From contig NZ_CP023747.1 in assembly GCF_008704995.1 (NCBI RefSeq), forward strand, positions 6,420,001 to 6,484,000: a stretch of 64,000 nucleotides of DNA, written 5' to 3'. The stretch is from Streptomyces nodosus. Its GTDB lineage: Bacteria; Actinomycetota; Actinomycetes; Streptomycetales; Streptomycetaceae. The position numbers and the translations under genes were made by a program. Below, one piece after another: positions 8,374 to 16,917 of this stretch. Numbering within the stretch: position 1 is the stretch's first letter; each line of letters begins with the position of its first letter. Below the pieces are notes generated by a model, which had not been told where the DNA came from, did not search any database, and was given only the letters and a program-made list of their open reading frames with translations.

Positions 8374-9714
8374 GTGAAGCTGACGATTCTGGGCGGTGGC
8401 GGATTCCGGGTGCCGCTGGTGTACGGGGCGCTCCTCGGCGACCGGGCCGAGGGCCGGGTCACCGAGGTCGTACTGCACGATCTGGACGCGGAGCGGCTGT
8501 CCGCGGTGAGCCGTGTCCTCGCCGAGCAGGCCGCGCGGGTGCCCGACGCGCCCGCGGTGAGGTCCACCACCGACCTCGACGAGGCCCTGCGCGGCGCCGA
8601 CTTCGTCTTCTCCGCGATCCGCGTCGGCGGTCTCGAGGGCCGTGCAGACGACGAGCGGGTGGCCCTCGCGGAGGGGGTGCTCGGCCAGGAGACGGTCGGC
8701 GCGGGCGGCATCGCGTACGGGCTGCGGACCGTGCCCGTGGCCGTCGACATCGCGCGGCGGGTGGCCCGGCTGGCCCCCGATGCCTGGGTCATCAACTTCA
8801 CCAACCCGGCGGGCCTGGTCACCGAGGCCATGTCCCGCCACCTCGGTGACCGTGTCATCGGCATCTGCGACTCCCCGGTGGGCCTCGGCCGCCGTATCGC
8901 CCGGGTGCTGGGCGTGGCGAACCCGGGCGAGGCGTTCATCGACTATGTGGGCCTCAACCACCTGGGCTGGGTGCGCGGACTGCGCGTCGCAGGACGCGAC
9001 GAACTGCCCCGGCTGCTCGCCGACCCCGGGCTGCTCGGCTCCTTCGAGGAGGGCAGGCTCTTCGGCCCCGACTGGCTGCGGTCGCTGGGCGCGATCCCGA
9101 ACGAGTATCTGCACTACTACTACTTCAACCGCGAGACGGTCCGCGCCTACCGCGAGGCCGAGCAGACCCGCGGCGCCTTTCTGCGCGACCAGCAGTCCCG
9201 CTTCTACGCGGAGATGAGGCGCCCGGACGCCGGGGCCCTCACGGCCTGGGAGCGCACCCGGGCCGAGCGCGAGGCCACCTATATGGCCGAGAACCGGGAG
9301 ACCGCGGGCGCCGGGGAGCGGGAGGCCGAGGATCTGTCCGGCGGCTACGAGAAGGTGGCGCTCGCCCTGATGCGGGCCATCGCCCGTGACGAGCGCACCA
9401 CCCTGATCCTCAATGTGCGCAACCGCGGCACCCTCGCGGTCCTCGACCCGGAGGCCGTCGTCGAGGTGCCGTGCCTGGTCGACGCCAACGGGGCGCACCC
9501 CATCGCCGCCGACCCGCTGCCGGGCCACGCCACCGGCCTGGTGTGCGCGGTCAAGGCCGTCGAACGCGAGGTGCTCTCCGCCGCCGAGTCCGGCTCCCGC
9601 GCCACGGCGGTGAAGGCCTTCGCCCTGCATCCGCTGGTCGACTCCGTGAACGTCGCCCGGGGGCTGGTCGAGGGGTACACCGCGGTCCACCCCGGACTGG
9701 CGTACCTCCGCTGA
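8374..9714 (+). CDS. GH4 family 6-phospho-beta-glucosidase (NAD+ and metal dependent)
   Basis: Cytoplasmic glycosidase of 446 residues that would hydrolyse 6-phosphorylated disaccharides such as cellobiose 6-phosphate by the NAD+/Mn2+ oxidation-elimination mechanism of GH4. It starts with the Rossmann motif KLTILGGGGFRVP and keeps VINFTNPAGLVTEA, GICDSPVGLG (metal-binding Cys) and YVGLNHLGWV (metal-binding His), plus a long C-terminal helical part with VPCLVDANGAHP. The GTG at 8374 has GGAGAGG 7-13 bases upstream; an earlier in-frame ATG at 8350 lacks a site. No PTS gene is adjacent, so the source of phosphorylated substrate is unclear. The GH2 remnant next to it suggests a former beta-glycoside locus. 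Alpha- versus beta-specificity within GH4 cannot be settled by eye. Confidence 0.9.
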   Translation: MKLTILGGGGFRVPLVYGALLGDRAEGRVTEVVLHDLDAERLSAVSRVLAEQAARVPDAPAVRSTTDLDEALRGADFVFSAIRVGGLEGRADDERVALAEGVLGQETVGAGGIAYGLRTVPVAVDIARRVARLAPDAWVINFTNPAGLVTEAMSRHLGDRVIGICDSPVGLGRRIARVLGVANPGEAFIDYVGLNHLGWVRGLRVAGRDELPRLLADPGLLGSFEEGRLFGPDWLRSLGAIPNEYLHYYYFNRETVRAYREAEQTRGAFLRDQQSRFYAEMRRPDAGALTAWERTRAEREATYMAENRETAGAGEREAEDLSGGYEKVALALMRAIARDERTTLILNVRNRGTLAVLDPEAVVEVPCLVDANGAHPIAADPLPGHATGLVCAVKAVEREVLSAAESGSRATAVKAFALHPLVDSVNVARGLVEGYTAVHPGLAYLR

Positions 9715-9733
9715 GAGGCGCACGCCAGGGCCG

Positions 9734-9841
9734 GGACGCACCGGCCCCGGACCGGCCCAGGACGCACCGGCCCCGGACCGGCCCCGGTCGCACCGGCCCC
9801 GGTCGCACCGGCCCCGGTCGCACCGGCCCCGGACGCACCGG
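9734..9841. repeat. GC-rich tandem repeat, 15-bp unit
   Basis: Three perfect tandem copies of GGTCGCACCGGCCCC (9786-9830), flanked by variant copies with GGACGCACCGGCCCC from 9734 and ending at 9841. It lies between the convergent GH4 and GH18 genes and is non-coding. Confidence 0.85.
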
Positions 9842-9869
9842 GGCCCGGCCGCGACGCGACCGGGCCCCG
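9839..9869. terminator. Hairpin between convergent GH4 and GH18 genes
   Basis: Perfect 10-bp stem (9839-9848 with 9860-9869) and an 11-base loop, 10 bp past the GH18 stop. There is no U-tract, so termination is probable but not certain. Confidence 0.5.
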
Positions 9870-9879
9870 ATGTCCTTCG

Positions 9880-11571
9880 TCAGCCGGTGAACCCGGCCGT
9901 GATGGAGGTGAACTGCCAGGTGCTCTGGTCGATGCCGGAGCAGTTGCTCACCACGCCTCCGCCCGCGCACGGCCGGTCACGGTTGACCGCCCAGTAGGCC
10001 AGCCGGGCGATGTGATGGGAGTTGGACCAGTCACGGATCTTGGTCCAGGTCGCCGGGGTGGTGTTCTCCTGCTGGTCGCTGAGGCCGTTCATCCCGGAGA
10101 TGCCGATGTGCGCGTAGGCCGTCGCGTCGTCCCAGCCGAAGGTGGACTTCAGCTTGGTCTTCAGGCCCTCGGCCGCATTCACCGTGTTGCCGTACATGTC
10201 GGAGCCGCCGCCGAAGTCGAACGGCATGATGGTGAACACGTCGATGTCGGCGTTCAGCGACTGCGCCTGCTCGATGAGCCGGTTGCCGTAGTAGGTCGGG
10301 CCGGTCGTCGAGGTGCCGAAGGTGACGATCGTCTTCAGACCGGGGTTGTTGGCCTTGACGGTCTTCAGCGCGGTAAGGATCTTCGCCTGCACGGCCTCGT
10401 TCTCGAACTCGTCCGAGTTCTCGATGTCCATGTCGATGGCCTTGAGGCCATAGGCGTTGATCACCTTCTGGAGGGCTCCGGCGAGCGCGCTCGCCGAGGA
10501 GCAGTTGGCGCCGAGCTTGCTGCCCGACCAGCCGCCGAACGAGGGCACGACATCACCGCCCGCGGAGCGGATCTGGTTGATGACGCTCTGGTCGGTGCCG
10601 CCGGTCAGCGGTCGGCTGCTGTCCCAGGCGGGGTTGCAGCCGCCGGAGTCCAGCATGAACGCCAGGGTGTACCACTTGATCCCGGTGGAGCTCATCACCG
10701 AGGCCGCGTTCGGCGGGTCGCCCCAGCCGAGGTAGAGATAGGGCGCGGCCTGCTTGAAGCCGGTGGTCCCGCCGCCGCTGTTCGCGGCGGTGGTGACGGT
10801 CACCGCGTTGGAGGCCCCCGAGACGTTCCCGGCCGCGTCCCGCGCCTTGACCGTGAAGGTGTAAGAGGTGCTGGGCGAGAGCCCGCTGACCGTGGCGGTC
10901 GTACCGGAGACGCTGAGCACCCGGTTGGCGCCGCTGTAGACGTCGTACGCGGTCACCCCGACGTTGTCCGACGAGGCCGACCACGACAGCGACACACTGG
11001 TGGACGTCTTGCCGGTGGAGGTCAGGTTCCCCGGCGCGGTCGGCGCCTGGGTGTCCGAGCCGCCGCCGCCCCCGCCGGGGCCGTCCAGGCTGATGTCGTC
11101 GGCGTAGTACGTCCCCTGCGCGTACCAGCCGTGGACATAGATGGTGGCGCTGGTCTGGGAGGCGCCGGTGGTGAAGGAGACGGACAGCTGGCTGTACGCC
11201 GACGGGGACGAGGTCCAGGTCGAGGCACCGCCGTCCACACCGAGGTAGACATAGCTGCCGCGGACCCAGCCGCTGAGGGTGTACGCCGTGTTCGGCTGGA
11301 CCGGGACGGTCTGGCCGCACTGCGCGTTGTCGCTGGAACTCACGGCGCCCGCAAGGGCCTTGGAGCCGCCGTGCACGGGGCTGGAGACGATCGAGCCCAG
11401 ATTGCCGGTGCAGGACCAGGGGGAGAGGCCGCCGGTTTCGAAGCCGGGGTTGGACAGGATGTTGGCCGCCGCGGCGGTCCCGGGGAGGGCGACCGCCCCG
11501 GCCAGGGCGAGGGCGGCGGAGCCGACGAGTGCGAGGAGGGCACGTCTGGTACGTCTGAGAACGGAACGCAT
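9880..11571 (-). CDS. Secreted GH18 chitinase with CBM and fibronectin III domains
   Basis: Extracellular chitinase of 563 residues. The Sec signal (residues 1-36) ends GTAAAANILSNPG. Residues 37-163 form a CenC/CBM16-like carbohydrate-binding domain (NPGFETGGLSPW ... YYADDISLDG). A Gly linker precedes a fibronectin III domain (about 176-262) and a GH18 barrel (about 272-563). The catalytic motif is AIDMDIENS: D380, D382 and the acid E384; the first Asp of DxxDxDxE is replaced by Lys377. The ATG at 11571 has GGGAGATC just upstream; earlier in-frame codons have no site. A DasR-like palindrome at 11693-11706 lies about 122 bp upstream, so N-acetylglucosamine-responsive control is likely. Confidence 0.93.
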   Translation of the reverse strand: MRSVLRRTRRALLALVGSAALALAGAVALPGTAAAANILSNPGFETGGLSPWSCTGNLGSIVSSPVHGGSKALAGAVSSSDNAQCGQTVPVQPNTAYTLSGWVRGSYVYLGVDGGASTWTSSPSAYSQLSVSFTTGASQTSATIYVHGWYAQGTYYADDISLDGPGGGGGGSDTQAPTAPGNLTSTGKTSTSVSLSWSASSDNVGVTAYDVYSGANRVLSVSGTTATVSGLSPSTSYTFTVKARDAAGNVSGASNAVTVTTAANSGGGTTGFKQAAPYLYLGWGDPPNAASVMSSTGIKWYTLAFMLDSGGCNPAWDSSRPLTGGTDQSVINQIRSAGGDVVPSFGGWSGSKLGANCSSASALAGALQKVINAYGLKAIDMDIENSDEFENEAVQAKILTALKTVKANNPGLKTIVTFGTSTTGPTYYGNRLIEQAQSLNADIDVFTIMPFDFGGGSDMYGNTVNAAEGLKTKLKSTFGWDDATAYAHIGISGMNGLSDQQENTTPATWTKIRDWSNSHHIARLAYWAVNRDRPCAGGGVVSNCSGIDQSTWQFTSITAGFTG

Positions 11572-11615
11572 GCGATCTCCCAGAAGGAAATGGGGGGTTC
11601 GGGAGTGCAGGGAAG

Positions 11616-11658
11616 TGCGGGGTGCACCGGGACTGCGGGGTGCACGGAAACTGCGGGG
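11616..11658. repeat. 18-bp direct repeats upstream of the chitinase gene
   Basis: Two and a half tandem units of 18 bp starting TGCGGGGTGCAC (11616-11633, 11634-11651, 11652-11658), 45-87 bp before the chitinase start. Direct repeats in chitinase promoters are known in Streptomyces, but this motif is not the classical one. Confidence 0.6.
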
Positions 11659-11692
11659 AGGCGCGGGAGGTGCAGAAGGGTGCGCAACCAAG

Positions 11693-11706
11693 TTGGTATG
11701 GACCAA
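11693..11706. promoter_or_regulatory. DasR-responsive element (dre)-like site for the chitinase
   Basis: Minus-strand TTGGTCCATACCAA has 5-bp arms and matches 10 of 12 bases of the dre core TGGTCTAGACCA. Its position, about 122 bp upstream of a GH18 gene, is where DasR sites are found in Streptomyces. Confidence 0.65.
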
Positions 11707-11748
11707 TCCCGCTGTCAAGGCTTCGGCGCGGATCGGTCCCGCCCTGCC

Positions 11749-12906
11749 CTACAGCGGCAGCACCTTCTGCGCGTCCACCCCGGCGGTGCCGGCCGCGGCC
11801 GAGCCGCCTCCCGCCGAACCGGCCGGAGCCGTGAGCGGCGCGGGGGGCACCTGCTGCTCCCCGGCCCGCTGCTGCGGAACCGAGAGCGGACGCAGCGGAC
11901 GCGGCCCCGAGACCACGGTGTAGTCCGTGCCGAGGAACGGCGGCACCACCGTGCCGGGGTCCTCCCCGAGCGCCAACTGCACCGCCGCCCAAGGGGCGTT
12001 GATCCCGCACAGCGCCAGCTGATGCAGTCCGCCCGCCGGGCGGGTGTTGACGTCCATGAGCACCGGCCGGTCGCCGTACATCCGGAACTGGATGTTGGAG
12101 AGATGGTGCAGCCCGAAGCCCTCCGCGAGCCGCCTGGCCGGCTCCAGCCACTGCTCGTGCAGGGTGAAGCCCCGGCGGCGGCCCATCTTGGTGCGGCCCA
12201 CCGCCATACGGATCCGGTTGTCGGGCCCGGTCAGGCAGTCCACCGACACCTCGGGCTGCTCCAGGCGCGGCATCACCAGCCAGTCGACGGGCGCCTCGGC
12301 CTCGCGCACCGCCCGGACCACCAGGTCCAGCGGCACATAGGGGCTGGGGAAGCCCTCGAGCTGCACCATCGAGAAGGGGGTCCGGGTGATGACCCGGAAA
12401 CCCACACCGCCCGCGCCTGCCGCGGGCTTGAAGCAGGCCCGGTGTCCGCCGGCCTCCAACTCCTCGACGGTGGCGACGAGTTCGTCCTCGTTCGTGACCC
12501 GACGCCAGGGCGGCACGGGAATTCCGACCGCCTGGACCGCCTGATAGGCCGTCACCTTGTCCTGGAAGACCGTCACCGCCTCGACGGGCGGCGCCAGCAG
12601 TGCCGTACCGGCCGCCTCGAACTCGGCGCGGTGCGCGACGATCGCCTCCTGATGCAGCCGGGGCACGAACACATCGATGCCGCGGCGCGCGCACTGGTCC
12701 AGGGCGTACTCGACATAGGCCGCCGGGGACAGCCCCTCCGGCTCCAGCTCGGCGGTGTCGGCCGCGGCCAGGACGGGGGAGTCGGCGCTGCCATGGGTGG
12801 CATGGATCTCGACCGCCCGGTCGCTCGGATTTCTCCGCAGCTGATCCATGAAGAACACGTTCTCCGCGTACGTGCGGTTGAGCCAGACGCGTACGCGAGA
12901 GACCAT
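11749..12906 (-). CDS. ATP-grasp domain protein of unknown substrate
   Basis: Predicted cytoplasmic ATP-dependent carboxylate ligase of 385 residues. It begins MVSRVRVWLNRTYAENVFFMDQL. A pre-ATP-grasp region runs to about 110 (DVFVPRLHQEAIVAHRAEFEAAG), then VFQDKVTAYQAV, ACFKPAAGAGGVGF (ATP-binding loop) and QFRMYGDRPVLMDVNTRPAGG, whose last Asn and Asp-like residues would bind Mg. The C-terminal 60 residues are a Pro/Ala-rich tail. The start is taken at 12906 because upstream frame sequence is low-complexity. It is divergent from the metallophosphoesterase/PPTase pair with a 327-bp gap. The ligated acid and amine cannot be told from sequence. Confidence 0.85.
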   Translation of the reverse strand: MVSRVRVWLNRTYAENVFFMDQLRRNPSDRAVEIHATHGSADSPVLAAADTAELEPEGLSPAAYVEYALDQCARRGIDVFVPRLHQEAIVAHRAEFEAAGTALLAPPVEAVTVFQDKVTAYQAVQAVGIPVPPWRRVTNEDELVATVEELEAGGHRACFKPAAGAGGVGFRVITRTPFSMVQLEGFPSPYVPLDLVVRAVREAEAPVDWLVMPRLEQPEVSVDCLTGPDNRIRMAVGRTKMGRRRGFTLHEQWLEPARRLAEGFGLHHLSNIQFRMYGDRPVLMDVNTRPAGGLHQLALCGINAPWAAVQLALGEDPGTVVPPFLGTDYTVVSGPRPLRPLSVPQQRAGEQQVPPAPLTAPAGSAGGGSAAAGTAGVDAQKVLPL

Positions 12907-13233
12907 GCAGGCCGCCTTTCGGGAACGCGGGCAGGGCGAAGCAGGCCGTGCCCGGCCAGGGGTGGGGGAGGTGCACCGAGCCGTCGTGCGCGTCACAGCG
13001 TTCGTTGCGGATGTGCTGGGGCGATCATAGGCCCTTCCGGGCACTGCCACTGCTACACGCGCGTTACGGATCCGCCCCGGCTCCGTCCCGGTGGCACGGG
13101 TGGTCCCACGGGCCCCGTGAGCATCCGCGGACCGGTGTTTTCCGGGGGTTCCCCTAGCTCCCGCGGGTCTCCCTTGTCGGTCGAGGTCCCGGTGTGTTCT
13201 TGTGTTCACGTTCGATTCTTGAAAGGGGCGCGG
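12907..13233. other. Divergent intergenic region, ATP-grasp / metallophosphoesterase
   Basis: These 327 bases contain no credible gene. They should hold promoters for both directions; I see no strong palindrome or clear -35/-10 pair. GAAAGGGG at about 13221-13228 is the ribosome binding site of the metallophosphoesterase gene. Confidence 0.5.
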
Positions 13234-14154
13234 GTGGAGTCGTCGGAAGGCCGTGGACGGCTGCTCGCCATCAGCGATCTGCACATCGGATACCCGGAGA
13301 ACCGGGCCCTGGTGGAGCGGATGCGGCCCACGTCGGACGAGGACTGGCTGCTGGTCGCCGGTGATGTGGCCGAGACCGTCGCCGACATCCGCTGGGCCCT
13401 GAAGCTGCTCGCCGGCCGCTTCCGCAAGGTGATCTGGGCGCCGGGCAACCATGAGCTGTGGACCCACCAGAAGGACACCGTCACCCTGCGCGGGGTCGAG
13501 CGGTACGAGCATCTGGTCGCCCTGTGCCGGGAACTGGGAGTGACCACGCCCGAGGACCCCTACCCGATCTGGGAGGGTCCTGGCGGACCGGCGGTGGTGG
13601 CGCCGCTGTTCCTGCTCTACGACTACTCCTTCCTGCCGGCCGGCTGCGCGACCAAGGAGCAGGGGCTGGCCTATGCCCACAGCACCGGGATCGTCTGCAC
13701 GGACGAGTTTCTGCTGCACCCCGACCCCTACCCGAGCCGCGAGGCCTGGTGCCGGGCCCGGGTGGCCGAGACCGAGCGCAGGCTCGCCGAGATCCCGGAC
13801 GACCTCCCCACGGTGCTGGTGAACCACTATCCGCTGGACCGGCACCCCATGAACGTCCTGCGCTATCCCGAGTTCGCCATGTGGTGCGGCACCCGGCTGA
13901 CGGCCGACTGGCACCGCCGCTTCCGTGTCGCCTGCATGGTCTACGGGCATCTGCACATTCCGCGGACCACCCACCACGAGGGCGTCCGCTTCGAAGAGGT
14001 GTCGGTCGGCTACCCCCGCGAATGGGGCCCACGCCCGGGGCCGCCCGGGAGGCTGCGCCACATTCTGCCGATGGAGGTTCAAGCAGGTGTTCGAGGATCT
14101 GGTCCCGGGTTCGGTGGCGGTGGTGGAGGCCTCCGGCAACGCCACGACCGGTGA
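13234..14154 (+). CDS. Calcineurin-like metallophosphoesterase
   Basis: Predicted dimetal phosphoesterase of 306 residues. All five motifs are present: AISDLHIGYPENR, VAGDVAE, APGNHELW, VLVNHYPLDRHP and VYGHLHIPR. The substrate is unknown. The GTG at 13234 follows GAAAGGGG by about six bases; the open frame extends far upstream but only as low-complexity antisense sequence. The last 68 bp overlap the phosphopantetheinyl transferase gene in another frame. The final 25 residues (Gly-rich, after RLRHILPM) look like read-through beyond the usual family end, so a stop codon may have been lost. The tight link to a PPTase suggests coupled translation and perhaps hydrolysis of a CoA- or phosphopantetheine-related compound; that is speculation. 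Confidence 0.88.
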   Translation: MESSEGRGRLLAISDLHIGYPENRALVERMRPTSDEDWLLVAGDVAETVADIRWALKLLAGRFRKVIWAPGNHELWTHQKDTVTLRGVERYEHLVALCRELGVTTPEDPYPIWEGPGGPAVVAPLFLLYDYSFLPAGCATKEQGLAYAHSTGIVCTDEFLLHPDPYPSREAWCRARVAETERRLAEIPDDLPTVLVNHYPLDRHPMNVLRYPEFAMWCGTRLTADWHRRFRVACMVYGHLHIPRTTHHEGVRFEEVSVGYPREWGPRPGPPGRLRHILPMEVQAGVRGSGPGFGGGGGGLRQRHDR

Positions 14155-14794
14155 CGACACCTTCCTCTACCCCGAGGAGGAGGCCGTCGTCGCCCGGGCC
14201 GTCGACAAACGGCGCCGGGAGTTCGCCACCGTACGCGCCTGTGCGCGGCAGGCCATGGAGAAGCTCGGCGTGCCGGGACGCCCCATCCTGCCCGGTGAGC
14301 GTGGCGCGCCGCGCTGGCCGGACGGGCTGATCGGCAGCATGACGCACTGCGACGGCTACTGTGCCGCCGCGCTGGCCCGGGCCGGGGAACTGGTCTCGCT
14401 GGGCATCGACGCGGAACCCCATGACCGGCTGCCCGACGGCGTGTTGGACGCGATCTCGCTGCCCGCCGAGCGTGCGCGGCTGCGGGGGCTCGCCCGCAGC
14501 CATCCGTCGGTCCACTGGGACCGGCTGCTGTTCAGCGCCAAGGAGTCCGTCTACAAGGCGTGGTTCCCGCTGACCGGCCGGTGGCTCGACTTCCACGAGG
14601 CCGACATAGAGCTGTTGCCGGGCGACGCGCCGGACGCCGGGGACGGCTCGGGCATCTCCGCCGGCGGAACTCTCCGGGCCCGGCTGCTGGTCCCGGGGCC
14701 GGTGGTGGCCGGTCGCCGGGTGGAGGTCTTCGAGGGCCGCTGGGCGGCCCGGCACGGACTGGCCGCGACCTCCGTGGTCGTGCCCCAAGGCTAG
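14087..14794 (+). CDS. Sfp-type 4'-phosphopantetheinyl transferase
   Basis: Transfers phosphopantetheine from CoA to a Ser of carrier proteins in polyketide, peptide or fatty acid synthases. The 235-residue protein has RRREFATVRACARQAM, GSMTHCDGYCAAA, LGIDAEPHDRL (GxDxE, Mg ligands) and FSAKESVYKAWFP (KE-A/S motif), the order and length of EntD-like Sfp enzymes. The GTG at 14087 has GGAGG about ten bases upstream, and N-terminal family homology begins right there (VFEDLVPGSVAVVEA). It starts inside the metallophosphoesterase gene (68-bp overlap), so the two are translationally linked. No carrier protein or synthase is in this window, so it likely acts in trans. Confidence 0.92.
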   Translation: MFEDLVPGSVAVVEASGNATTGDDTFLYPEEEAVVARAVDKRRREFATVRACARQAMEKLGVPGRPILPGERGAPRWPDGLIGSMTHCDGYCAAALARAGELVSLGIDAEPHDRLPDGVLDAISLPAERARLRGLARSHPSVHWDRLLFSAKESVYKAWFPLTGRWLDFHEADIELLPGDAPDAGDGSGISAGGTLRARLLVPGPVVAGRRVEVFEGRWAARHGLAATSVVVPQG

Positions 14795-14842
14795 GCACAT
14801 TCGTTCGGATCGGGCCGGGCTCGCGGGGCCGGTGCACGAGGG

Positions 14843-15067
14843 TCATCGGGAGCACCGGTCGCCGACCAGACGGAAGAACTCCTTCTCGGTGCCGCTGAGT
14901 CCCGCGTCCGCCAGGGCCCGGTCCGCCTCGGCCAGTACGGCGGGCGGCACCAGGGGCGGTCGCCGTGGGTCGGGGGGACCGTCCAGGGCGGCCCGTACGG
15001 TGTGCAGCAGGTGCAGATAGGCCTGTACGGCGGCGCGTTCACGGTCGGTCCCTACGGCGGTCGGCAT
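14843..15067 (-). CDS. Small protein of unknown function (74 aa)
   Basis: Starts MPTAVGTDRERAAVQAYLHLL and ends EKEFFRLVGDRCSR; mostly helical, acidic and basic residues mixed, no Cys motif or membrane segment. The ATG is preceded by GGGGAGAG at a spacing of about seven, good evidence that it is translated. It lies on the same strand as and 374 bp downstream of the FAD oxidoreductase gene, and is convergent with the PPTase gene. I do not recognise the family. Confidence 0.6.
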   Translation of the reverse strand: MPTAVGTDRERAAVQAYLHLLHTVRAALDGPPDPRRPPLVPPAVLAEADRALADAGLSGTEKEFFRLVGDRCSR

Positions 15068-15441
15068 CGGTCGGCTCTCCCCGGGTCGGCCGGGCGACAG
15101 GCGTCGCGCGGCACAGGTGCACGGCACACGCCCCGGCACGCGGCCGCCCGCCGCGCCGACCGGTGACGTGGCTTCAGCTTGCCGTGCGCCACTGACAATG
15201 CCGGTTCCACGGGCGGGGGTTCGCCCGGTCGGCGCAGTGGGCCGGTGCTGTGCGGCAGGGGCGATCCCGGTTCCGTGGCCCGGGGCCCCTGCAGTCCCGC
15301 GGCAGGGCGTCACGGACGGCGGTGTGGCCGTGGCGGCGGGGAGCCGTTCGTCGGCCCTGAGGTGCGTGGGGCTGAGGGGCGGCGGGTGCGGGGCCCGTGT
15401 GTCCGTATGGCCTCGGGGCGGGGTGGTCGGGCGCCCGGGCG
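15068..15441. other. Intergenic region without a recognised gene
   Basis: These 374 GC-rich bases between the small protein gene and the FAD oxidoreductase gene hold several open frames with Pro/Arg/Thr-rich products and no start site context. No clear repeat, palindrome or terminator was seen. Confidence 0.5.
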
Positions 15442-16854
15442 TCACTCCTCCCGTGCCGGTGTCGCCGTGACCGCACGCCATTCGGTCCCGGTGAGCGGGG
15501 GGCCGTCGAGGGGCGGTCGCTTCCGGCCGAAACAGATCAGGGCGAGCATGTCGGGCCCGAGCAGCCGGGCGGGGGACGCCTCCATGCTCATCACGTCCAG
15601 GAGCACCCGCAGGGCGCGCGGGTCGCGTGACCCGGCGTCCACCGCCTTGTCGACAAAGGCGGTGAGGGCCTTCTCCAGCCGGGTGGGCGGCTCGGCACCG
15701 GCGCCCGGGTAGAAGACGTCCTGGCCGACCGCCAGGCTCCAGGCGCCCTCGACGGGGCGTGCCGCAGCCTTCTGGATGCGCCGGGCCGTGCCGGGCGCGA
15801 CGAGGTCCCTCCGGCGCAGCACACGGCGCAGGGCGAGGACGCTCAGCGCGGAGACGCTCAACCCGTGGCCGTAGACGGGGTTGTAGCCGGCCACGGCGTC
15901 CCCGAGGACGGTGAAGGCCTCGGGCCAGCGGGTGGCCTTCTCGTAGTAGCGCCGGTGGTTGACGGTGCTCCGGGAGGTGACGACATCGGTCTCGGGTTCG
16001 GCGTCGGCGAGCAGCTCACCGATGACCGGATGGGACAGCGTCCGGGCGAAGGCCAGAAACGCCTCGTTGTCGGCGGTGGGCTGTCCGCCCCGGGTCCCGG
16101 CGAGCGTCACCAGCCAGCGGCCCCCTTCGACGGGGGTGATGATGCCGGCCCTGCCGGGAGCGTTCCGCGGGTCGGCCTGGACGTTGACGATGGGGAATCC
16201 GGCGGCGGTGGTTCCGGGCGCACGGTACATCCGGCTGGCATAGGCGAAGCCGGCGTCGACGGTGCGTTCGGGGACCGGCGGGAGGCCCAGCTCCCGCAGC
16301 CAGACATGGGCCCGGCTGGCCCGCCCGCTCGCGTCCACCACCAGGTCGGCCGGCAGAGAGGTGGTGGCGCCCGCCGTACGGACGCGCATCCCGCGCACCC
16401 GGTCCGCGCCGCCCTCGGGACCGAGCGCCTCGGTGTCCGTCAGCAGGGTGATCCGCCGGTCCTTCAGCACCCTGGCCCGGATCACGGCGTCCAGCAGATC
16501 GCGGCTGCACAGCACATTGGTGTGACGGCTGTGCTCGAACCGGCGGAACCACTGGCCCGAGGGGGCCTTGGACACCAGGTCGGTCATGATGCGGACCCGG
16601 TGGGCGCCGTGCGTCACCAACTCGTCGACGACCCCCGGCAGCAGCTCTTCCAGGGCCTTGACGCCGCCGGACCAGAGCACATGGGCATGGCGGGCCTGCG
16701 GCAGTCCCTTGCGCGGCCGGGGACCGTCGGGAAGGACATCGCGTTCCACCACGGTGACATCGGCGTGGTCGGCGAGCACCGAAGCGGCGAGCATGCCGGT
16801 GATGCTGCCGCCGACGACCACCGCGGTGCGGCGAGGAGCGGCTCTGTCAGACAT
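15442..16854 (-). CDS. FAD-dependent oxidoreductase (monooxygenase / geranylgeranyl-reductase-like)
   Basis: Flavoprotein of about 470 residues. The N-terminus has TAVVVGGSITGMLAASVL (GxGxxG-type FAD site, here GGSITG) and TVVERD, and the second FAD motif GDAVAGYNPVYGHGLSVSAL lies about two thirds along. RHAHVLWSGG and VVDASGRASRAHVWL are typical of the PHBH-like group that includes geranylgeranyl reductases and squalene-epoxidase-like enzymes. No membrane anchor is obvious. ATG 16854 is chosen; GTG 16866 is an alternative. It is the last large gene of a minus-strand run with the XRE, ImmA-like and 7-TM genes, which suggests it makes or modifies a small, possibly lipophilic, signal. The substrate is unknown. 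Confidence 0.82.
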   Translation of the reverse strand: MSDRAAPRRTAVVVGGSITGMLAASVLADHADVTVVERDVLPDGPRPRKGLPQARHAHVLWSGGVKALEELLPGVVDELVTHGAHRVRIMTDLVSKAPSGQWFRRFEHSRHTNVLCSRDLLDAVIRARVLKDRRITLLTDTEALGPEGGADRVRGMRVRTAGATTSLPADLVVDASGRASRAHVWLRELGLPPVPERTVDAGFAYASRMYRAPGTTAAGFPIVNVQADPRNAPGRAGIITPVEGGRWLVTLAGTRGGQPTADNEAFLAFARTLSHPVIGELLADAEPETDVVTSRSTVNHRRYYEKATRWPEAFTVLGDAVAGYNPVYGHGLSVSALSVLALRRVLRRRDLVAPGTARRIQKAAARPVEGAWSLAVGQDVFYPGAGAEPPTRLEKALTAFVDKAVDAGSRDPRALRVLLDVMSMEASPARLLGPDMLALICFGRKRPPLDGPPLTGTEWRAVTATPAREE

Positions 16855-16917
16855 GGGCGGGGGCACTCTTTCTGTCGAGGGGGAGAGCTGACGGGCGCGG
16901 CGGCGTCGGGCGCGGCG

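Noticed and set aside
10012..14154. 1380-codon open frame on the + strand
   Set aside because: Only its end (from GTG 13234) is a gene. The rest is antisense to the chitinase and ATP-grasp genes, with Val/Gly/Arg-rich low-complexity product, a product of high GC content.
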